Source: Hymenobacter jeollabukensis
GTDB lineage: Bacteria > Bacteroidota > Bacteroidia > Cytophagales > Hymenobacteraceae
Length of the DNA stretch: 64,000 nt
Assembly (NCBI RefSeq): GCF_005771675.1
Contig: NZ_VAJM01000002.1
Coordinates: 124,001 to 188,000 of the forward strand
Direction of reading: 5' to 3'
The notes under the pieces were generated by a model that worked only from the letters and a program-made list of their open reading frames with translations, was not told where the DNA came from and did no database searches. Within the stretch, counting starts at the first letter, position 1. Every line of letters starts with the position of its first letter. The translations under genes and the position numbers were made by a program. Below, piece by piece: positions 58,896 through 64,000 of this stretch.

Positions 58896-59543
58896 ATGCG
58901 CCGAAGCCTATCGTTGCTGGCCCTGCCGCTGCTGCTGGCCGCCTGCCGCCCCGAAGACGTCGAGCACCTCGACAACACCAAGGAGCTGGCCCGCGAAGCC
59001 GAAAACTTCCAGCCCAAGCTCATCAAGCCCGCCCAGCTGCTGCACGGGGCGCGCTGGGCCGCCGACTCCCTCATCCATACCGCCGACCGCGGCTGGCGCG
59101 CCCAGCTGAACGAGCGGCTGGCCGCCGGGGGCGTGGCCGCCGCGCACCCCTACTGCCAGCCCGAAAAGCTGCCCGCCGTTGTGAAGCTGGCCCGCGAGCT
59201 GGAAGCCCAGCCCAAGCGGGAGCTGATTACGCCCGCGCGCTTCATCACCGAGGACGACTCGGTGCAGACCACCCGCTCCGGCCAGGACCAGTTCTTGGTG
59301 CAGGAGCCGCTGGTGCTGCTGCCCACCGACGCCACCTGCCTGCGCTGCCACGGCCAGGTGGGCCCCGACGTGCAGCCCGCCGACGCCAGGCTGCTGGCCG
59401 CCACCTACCCCGGCAAGGCCCTGACCGGCTACCAAGCCGGCCAGCTCATCGGCCGCTGGACGGTGCCCATGACGCGCAAGGGCGTGGCCGAGTTCTATAC
59501 CCAGAAGACGCGCAAGGTGATGAAGCGGCGGAGCCTGTGGTAG
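58896..59543 (+). CDS. DUF3365-like lipoprotein with a single CXXCH haem motif
   Basis: The 215-residue protein has a lipoprotein signal (LLLAAC, Cys17), a helical middle and one CLRCHG haem-c binding motif (residues 148-153) in TDATCLRCHGQVGPDV. The end is GYQAGQLIGRWTVPMTRK. The layout fits the DUF3365 (Tll0287-like) family of periplasmic haem or redox-sensing domains. A role in electron transfer or redox sensing is likely, but no partner is adjacent. I chose ATG 58896; the frame is open upstream only by composition. Confidence 0.82.
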   Translation: MRRSLSLLALPLLLAACRPEDVEHLDNTKELAREAENFQPKLIKPAQLLHGARWAADSLIHTADRGWRAQLNERLAAGGVAAAHPYCQPEKLPAVVKLARELEAQPKRELITPARFITEDDSVQTTRSGQDQFLVQEPLVLLPTDATCLRCHGQVGPDVQPADARLLAATYPGKALTGYQAGQLIGRWTVPMTRKGVAEFYTQKTRKVMKRRSLW

Positions 59544-59575
59544 GTGCTTGCTTTTCTTGTAAATATTTGATTATC

Positions 59576-60844
59576 ATGATGAAGTATTTTTTTGCCAGTA
59601 TCCTTGTCACTACGTGCGGACTGGCCGTTGCGCAAACGCCCGCAGCGGGGGCGGGTGCAGTACCCGCCTCCGCTGCGGGCGATAAGCCAGACATTAAAAA
59701 CTGCTACCAAGTTGTCCGCAACGACAGCATTCGGTTATTCTACGATGCCACCTATACCCTTACCCCACCGGCCTGCGCCAGCATCCGCCGGCTCACGCGC
59801 CTCACGGCCGACGGTAATTTTACCGGCGAGGTGCGCGACTACTGGATAGATGAAAACGTGCTGGCGCTGCGCGTGCGCTACGTCGATGGCAAGGCCGAGG
59901 GGCTGGTGGAGCAGTTTCACCGCAACGGCAAGCCAGCCTTTCGGGGCCCGGTAGCACGGGGCATTCCCACCGGCGACTGGCAGTACTGGTATGATACCGG
60001 CCAGCCCTGGCAAGTGCTACGTTTTCCGTCCGAAGGCGGCTTCCGTATCGTCGCGTACTGGGACTCGACGGGCGCGCAGCGCGCTACCGAGGGCAGCGGC
60101 TACTGGGAGGGCTACTCCCTACCCAACGCCATGACGTCCGGCGACAAAACCTGGGTGGTGCATAAGTCTGCTTTCCGCTTCCGGGGGCCGATTGCCGACG
60201 GGCGGCCCAACGGGCGCTGGGAGAGCATCGAGACGCGCAACGGCAAAGTCTTCACCACGGAGAACTTCGTACAGGGCCGGTTTCGTAGCGGGCAGCTGGC
60301 CACCAAACCCCGGTACGGCAGCACCACGCTGTCGAGCCCCGAGGTAGTGCTGGAGGTGGAGGCCCCCAACGTGCCGGCCGAGCGGTTCCGGCTCGGGCCC
60401 ACGTGTGCCGAGCGGGAGCAGCAGCAACGGCGCCGCGAATTTATTGATCAGGCCGAGCTGCCCCGGCACACGCTGGAACACCAGGCTTACGGCGGGCAGT
60501 TGATGAAGAAAATTCTATCGTTCAGTAGCCAGGCCTGGTACGCGCAGCTGCCCGACCGCACGCCCGTGGTGTGCGGTATCGATTCGTTGGGCAAGGTCGC
60601 CGTGGTATTATCCGCCAGCGGCCCGTTGCAGTCGGTGGTAAAAGATGCGGTGCTGGCCTTGCCTGATTGGAAGCCGGCCACCATCAAAGGTCATTATGCC
60701 CTAGGGGGCTTCATTCTGTGGGTCGACCGTGTCCAGGAGCGGGCCGAACTCAACCCTATGATCAGCAGCGGACCGCGCGACGCGGAGATGCTGCGGAAAT
60801 ACTGCCAAGCCGTGCTGGACCAAAATACCAAAAAGGTCCCCTGA
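59576..60844 (+). CDS. secreted MORN/YwqK-like protein with a TonB-C-like end
   Basis: The 422-residue protein has a signal peptide (FFASILVTTCGLAVAQ). A central part holds MORN/YwqK-type repeats (VDGKAEGLVEQFHRNGKPAF, GIPTGDWQYWYDTGQPWQVL, DGRPNGRWESIETRNGKVFT). The C-terminal 100 residues resemble a TonB C-terminal fold (GKVAVVLSASGPLQSVVKDA, LPDWKPATIKGHYALG). Bacteroidota often fuse such repeats to TonB-C-like domains in secreted proteins of unknown role. ATG 59576 (a second ATG follows at once). It lies 32 bases after the haem lipoprotein and may share its transcript. Confidence 0.8.
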   Translation: MMKYFFASILVTTCGLAVAQTPAAGAGAVPASAAGDKPDIKNCYQVVRNDSIRLFYDATYTLTPPACASIRRLTRLTADGNFTGEVRDYWIDENVLALRVRYVDGKAEGLVEQFHRNGKPAFRGPVARGIPTGDWQYWYDTGQPWQVLRFPSEGGFRIVAYWDSTGAQRATEGSGYWEGYSLPNAMTSGDKTWVVHKSAFRFRGPIADGRPNGRWESIETRNGKVFTTENFVQGRFRSGQLATKPRYGSTTLSSPEVVLEVEAPNVPAERFRLGPTCAEREQQQRRREFIDQAELPRHTLEHQAYGGQLMKKILSFSSQAWYAQLPDRTPVVCGIDSLGKVAVVLSASGPLQSVVKDAVLALPDWKPATIKGHYALGGFILWVDRVQERAELNPMISSGPRDAEMLRKYCQAVLDQNTKKVP

Positions 60845-60958
60845 CGCCCGGGTAAATACCCGGCCATCCAGGTGCGGCCTAGCCACGCGCCTGGGTCGCA
60901 TAGGCTTGTCGGGGCCGCCCCCCCAACCTTCGCGGCGGTTTTGCAGTTTGGGCAGGAT

Positions 60959-62242
60959 ATGAACGCCGTCGACTCTCCTCCGCAAGCTCCCGTCCTCATC
61001 ATCGGCGCCGGCATGGCCGGGCTCACCTGCGCCTGCTACCTGCACCGCGCCGGCCGCCCGGTGCTGCTGCTCGAAGCCGCCGACGCCGTGGGCGGCCGCG
61101 TGCGCACCGACCTCACGCCCGACGGCTTCCGCCTCGACCACGGCTTCCAGATCCTGCTCACCAAGTACCCCGAGGTGCAGCGCCTCATCGACTACGGCGC
61201 CCTGCAGCTGCAGCTGTTCACCTCCGGCGCCGTCATCCGCCTGCCCGATGGGCGGCAAACGACCTTGCGCAACCCGCTGCGGCAGCCGCTCCGGAGCCTG
61301 TCGGCCGCTACCGCGCCCATTGGCTCGTGGGCCGACAAGCTGCGGCTGGTGAGCCTGGCCCAGCACGTGAAGCAGCACAGCGCGGAAGAGCTGCTGGCCC
61401 GCCCCGCCACCGACACGCTCAGCTTCCTGCGGCGCTACGGCTGGAGCGAGCAGATGATTGAGACGTTCTTTCGGCCCTTCTTCGGCGGCATTTACCTTGA
61501 CCGGGAGCTGACCACGGCCAGCAACTTCTTCGAGTTCGTGTTCAAGCAGTTCGTGGAGGGCGACGCCGCCCTGCCGGCCCGCGGTATGCAGGAAATTCCG
61601 CGGCAGCTGGCCGCCCGCCTGCCCGCCGACGCCGTGCAACTGCACACCCGCGTGGCCGCCATCGACGGCAACACGGTGCGCCTCACCGACGGCCGCGTGC
61701 TGCAGGGTAGCGCCGTGGTGCTGGCCACCGACGGACCCGCCGCCCACCAGTTGCTGCCCGCCCTGACGGCCAATGAGCCCACCGCCTCGCGCCGCACCAC
61801 CTGTACCTACTTCGCCGCCGACGGCCCTTCGCCCGGGCGCGGCGACAAGCTGCTGCGCCTCAGCGCCGCCCCCGGAGCCCTGGCCCATAACGTGGCCTTC
61901 CCCAGCGACGTGGCTCCCGAATACGCCCCGGCCGGGCAGGCGCTGATATCGGTGAGTACCCACGGCGCCCACGGCCTCGGCGACGACGCCCTGGCCCAGC
62001 GGCTGCGGCAGGAGCTGACGAACTGGTTCGGGGCGGCCGCCAACGAGTGGCGGCGCCTCGGTACCTACCACATCGAGCACGCGCTGCCGGTGTACGAGGC
62101 CGGGCCGGCACGCGAAGCGGCCCAGCCGCCGCGGCGGCTGGCCGAAGGCCTGTACCGCTGCGGCGACTGGGCCGCCTATCCGTCGCTGAACGCCGCCATG
62201 GCCACGGGCCGGGAAGTGGCCGAAGCTATTCTGGGCGCCTAG
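60959..62242 (+). CDS. FAD-dependent amine oxidase/phytoene desaturase-like oxidoreductase
   Basis: The 427-residue flavoprotein has the dinucleotide-binding start VLIIGAGMAGLTCACYLHRA and GGRVRTDLTPDGFRLDHGFQ, typical of the NAD(P)-binding Rossmann/amino-oxidase superfamily. It has a substrate-domain segment FFRPFFGGIYLDRELTTASN and the C-terminal FAD contact GLYRCGDWAAYPSLNAAMAT. This type is near protoporphyrinogen/phytoene desaturases, but the exact substrate is unknown. I chose ATG 60959 because the Rossmann motif begins twelve residues later. Confidence 0.9.
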   Translation: MNAVDSPPQAPVLIIGAGMAGLTCACYLHRAGRPVLLLEAADAVGGRVRTDLTPDGFRLDHGFQILLTKYPEVQRLIDYGALQLQLFTSGAVIRLPDGRQTTLRNPLRQPLRSLSAATAPIGSWADKLRLVSLAQHVKQHSAEELLARPATDTLSFLRRYGWSEQMIETFFRPFFGGIYLDRELTTASNFFEFVFKQFVEGDAALPARGMQEIPRQLAARLPADAVQLHTRVAAIDGNTVRLTDGRVLQGSAVVLATDGPAAHQLLPALTANEPTASRRTTCTYFAADGPSPGRGDKLLRLSAAPGALAHNVAFPSDVAPEYAPAGQALISVSTHGAHGLGDDALAQRLRQELTNWFGAAANEWRRLGTYHIEHALPVYEAGPAREAAQPPRRLAEGLYRCGDWAAYPSLNAAMATGREVAEAILGA

Positions 62243-62248
62243 CCGGGC

Positions 62249-62707
62249 TTATTCGTCTTCGTCGGTGGCTTTTTGACTGGCCTTGCGGGCGGCAGCGGTG
62301 TTAGGCACGTGCTGCTGCCCGGCGCGGGAGCCTGCTTGCTTCTTCTCGTTGGTAGCCTTACGCTGGTTGGGCGTCAGGTCGGTCCAGGCCTGCTTGGGCA
62401 GGTAGCGGGTGGTGCCGCCCTCACGCTCGGCCGGGTGGCCGTCGGCGGTTTGCCAGTCCTGTTTGGTCCAGTCCTGCAGGTGCTGCTGGCCGGCGCTGCG
62501 CTTAGCGAAGGTGTAGCCCCCGCCGGACTGCCGGTATTCGTGGGCCAGCAGCTGGGCTTTGCGGGCGCTCCACTGGCCGGGGGCGCCGCCCCGGTCACCG
62601 GCCATGATTTCGTCTTTCAGTCGCTCGCGCAGCTCGGGCTGGGTGTAGATGCGGGCGGTCGGGTAGGCCTCGGCTTGGTGGGCGGAGGCGGAATGCTTCT
62701 TATCCAT
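62249..62707 (-). CDS. DUF5872-type small basic protein
   Basis: The 152-residue hydrophilic protein has the pattern of DUF5872: YTQPELRERLKDEIMAGDRG then GAPGQWSARKAQLLAHEYRQ, GGGYT, then WQTADG and TRYLPKQAWTDLTPNQRKAT. The tail is Lys/Ala/Gln-rich. The family is widespread and uncharacterised; the composition suggests nucleic-acid or stress-related function without proof. ATG start. It is convergent with the oxidoreductase, only six bases from its stop, with no terminator between. Confidence 0.82.
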   Translation of the reverse strand: MDKKHSASAHQAEAYPTARIYTQPELRERLKDEIMAGDRGGAPGQWSARKAQLLAHEYRQSGGGYTFAKRSAGQQHLQDWTKQDWQTADGHPAEREGGTTRYLPKQAWTDLTPNQRKATNEKKQAGSRAGQQHVPNTAAARKASQKATDEDE

Positions 62708-62835
62708 GCGGCTTGGCTGAAAATAGTGAGGGAGTAGTTAACGCATTGACGAATAATTGGTTGCTGCGAATAGCAAAGTTGACTTAGCCGGGTATAGCTT
62801 AAGCTCGACCATTGCGGAGGCCGGTATTGCGCAGC

Positions 62836-62864
62836 AAAAAGCCCGACCTGAGCCAGGCCGGGCT
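62836..62864 (-). terminator. terminator of the erythromycin-esterase-like gene
   Basis: On the minus strand, AGCCCGGCCTGG pairs with CAGGTCGGGCT and is followed by TTTTT, 23 bases after the stop codon. Confidence 0.78.
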
Positions 62865-62887
62865 GCGAATGGAATGGGTCTGCGAGC

Positions 62888-64000
62888 CTACACGCCCCAG
62901 GGGTACAGGTCCGGCGGCACGTGCTCGTCGGCGGGGGTGGGCAGGGGGTGCAGGGCGCGGGTTTGGTCGAGGTAGAGGAAGGCGTCGTAGCGCTCGGGTA
63001 CCACGGTGGGCACGTAGTTGCCGTACTTCTCCCGCTCGGGCCGGTACACCACTCCGATGGCGCGGTGGTTCAGGTGGTCCTGCAGGGCGGGCAGCGGGCG
63101 CAGCTCCGAGGAAAGCAGCAGCGCGTCTTTGCCGATGTCGGTGTGCAGCAGGGCCTCCCAGGAATTGGGCCGGGCCTCGGGCACCGGCATACGCTCCAGC
63201 GGTGCGCCCCAGCTTTTGCCCGCAATGACCGAGCCCTGGTAGGAGCCGAAGCCCACGATGTACACATTGTGGCGCCCGAACTGCTGGCGGGCCAGCTGGC
63301 CCACGTTCACCATGCCGTCGGCCACCATGTCGGTGTAGCGCGCGTCGCCCACGTGGGTGTTGTGCTCCCACACGATGGCCTTGCTGTCGGGGCCGTGCAG
63401 CTCCAGCAGGCGGGTGAGGGTTTCCATCATGTGATGGTCGCGCACGTTCCACGACGAGCCGCCGCCGCGCAGCATGGCCTTGTAGTAGCGCTCGGCATTC
63501 ACGGCCACCAGCGCGTTCTGCTCGGCGGCGAAGTCAATTTCCACGGCCAGCCCGTCGGGGTTGACGGCGGGCGTGCGGCGCTGCAGGGTGCGGAGCATGG
63601 TCAGCACTTCGTCCTCGCAGTCCTTGCTCACGAAGGCCACGGCCTCGGCGTACTCCTGCGGGTCGGCGCTGTAGGGCTCGAAGCACTGGTAGGCCCGCTG
63701 CGCGGCCAGCGCGGCGGCTTCGCCCTTGCGCCCGGCGTACTGCATGATCTGCTCCAAGGATTCCCAGAGCGAGTACACGTCGAGGCCGTAGAAGCCGGCC
63801 TTCTGCTGGGGCGGCAGCGGGGAGTTGTGCCGCCAGAGCCAGTCGACCAGCGCGGCCGTTTCCCAGTTGCCCCACATCCAGGTGGGCCAGCGGTTGAAGG
63901 TCTGCAGCAGCTGCGCGGGCGCCTGGCCGTCGTGGGGCTGCTTGATGGCTACATTCACCTCGAAGCAGTCGGGCCAGTCGCCCTCCACGGCCACGAAGCT
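62888..64000 (-). CDS. erythromycin esterase family protein (partial, N-terminus beyond window)
   Basis: 370 residues are present; the frame stays open to the right edge (SFVAVEGDWPDCFEVNVAIK), so the first part lies outside. Family motifs are FVAVEGDWPD, FYGLDVYSLWESL, IVWEHNTHVGDARYTDM (with the catalytic His) and YIVGFGSYQGSV. This large family includes macrolide esterases EreA/B, but most chromosomal members are uncharacterised hydrolases, and resistance should not be assumed. The terminator at 62836 closes it. Confidence 0.92.
   Translation of the reverse strand, partial: SFVAVEGDWPDCFEVNVAIKQPHDGQAPAQLLQTFNRWPTWMWGNWETAALVDWLWRHNSPLPPQQKAGFYGLDVYSLWESLEQIMQYAGRKGEAAALAAQRAYQCFEPYSADPQEYAEAVAFVSKDCEDEVLTMLRTLQRRTPAVNPDGLAVEIDFAAEQNALVAVNAERYYKAMLRGGGSSWNVRDHHMMETLTRLLELHGPDSKAIVWEHNTHVGDARYTDMVADGMVNVGQLARQQFGRHNVYIVGFGSYQGSVIAGKSWGAPLERMPVPEARPNSWEALLHTDIGKDALLLSSELRPLPALQDHLNHRAIGVVYRPEREKYGNYVPTVVPERYDAFLYLDQTRALHPLPTPADEHVPPDLYPWGV

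Noticed and set aside
58808-59575. Long upstream extension of the MORN-type gene through the haem lipoprotein gene
   Set aside because: The frame is open by composition only; the signal peptide at 59576 marks the true start, and the overlapping frame encodes the CXXCH lipoprotein.
62888-64000. Macrolide resistance gene
   Set aside because: The family includes EreA/B, but most chromosomal members have unknown substrates. No mobile context supports resistance.

Overview
The window is about 64 kb of GC-rich chromosomal DNA from a member of the Bacteroidota, most likely a Hymenobacter-like bacterium (Cytophagales, Hymenobacteraceae). The evidence is a large SBBP/PKD protein with a gliding-motility/type IX secretion (CHU_C) tail, several TAnnTTTG (-7) promoter boxes of the Bacteroidota type, the gene orders recF-DUF721 and coaX-OMP-lptC-ppiD, and frequent GTG/TTG starts in GC-rich DNA. 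No rRNA, tRNA, CRISPR array, IS transposase or prophage was found.

Layout. 1-6.3 kb: end of mnmG, a small membrane protein, a WYL regulator, a RidA-like protein, a methyltransferase and an Ig-like lipoprotein. 6.3-8.5 kb: an AT-rich, DnaA-box-rich stretch that flanks a DUF4385 gene and an acidic hypothetical gene on both sides. This is my best candidate for the chromosomal replication origin. 8.6-26 kb: phosphate transporter, glyQS, the big T9SS-type protein, an RND/MMPL exporter, ileS, lspA, an AT-rich orphan gene, a gene cut by an amber codon, and a fused oligopeptide ABC ATPase whose linker carries a near-parS site. 26.8-33.8 kb: RNase R, a 21-bp minisatellite, a polyprenyl synthase, a rhomboid protease, small membrane proteins and a GDPD. 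33.9-36.4 kb: a dense array of GTTACA motifs around a small HTH gene, a perfect parS site just after it, a possible structured RNA, then dciA(DUF721) and recF. 36.4-49.3 kb: pdhA, a TPR protein, ribH, a DksA-like protein, an RluB-like pseudouridine synthase with a very long disordered arm, coaX, an outer-membrane protein, lptC, ppiD and another TPR protein. 49.4-58.8 kb, all on the minus strand: prfA, then a sigma-54 response regulator, a sensor kinase, Kup and a porin, then a GNAT and a DAG kinase. 58.8-64 kb: a CXXCH lipoprotein, a MORN/YwqK-like protein, an FAD amine-oxidase-like enzyme, DUF5872 and the 3' part of an erythromycin-esterase-like gene.

How it fits together. Many genes are core housekeeping (translation, envelope, cofactors). 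The unusual layer is non-coding: an origin-like region, two parS-type sites 9 kb apart, an orphan HTH protein with about ten copies of a putative binding motif, and several families of palindromic and 7/9/21-bp periodic repeats sitting just before or after genes. Together with mnmG, recF and dciA these suggest an origin-proximal chromosome-maintenance neighbourhood. That reading is an inference: parA, parB and dnaA are not in the window.
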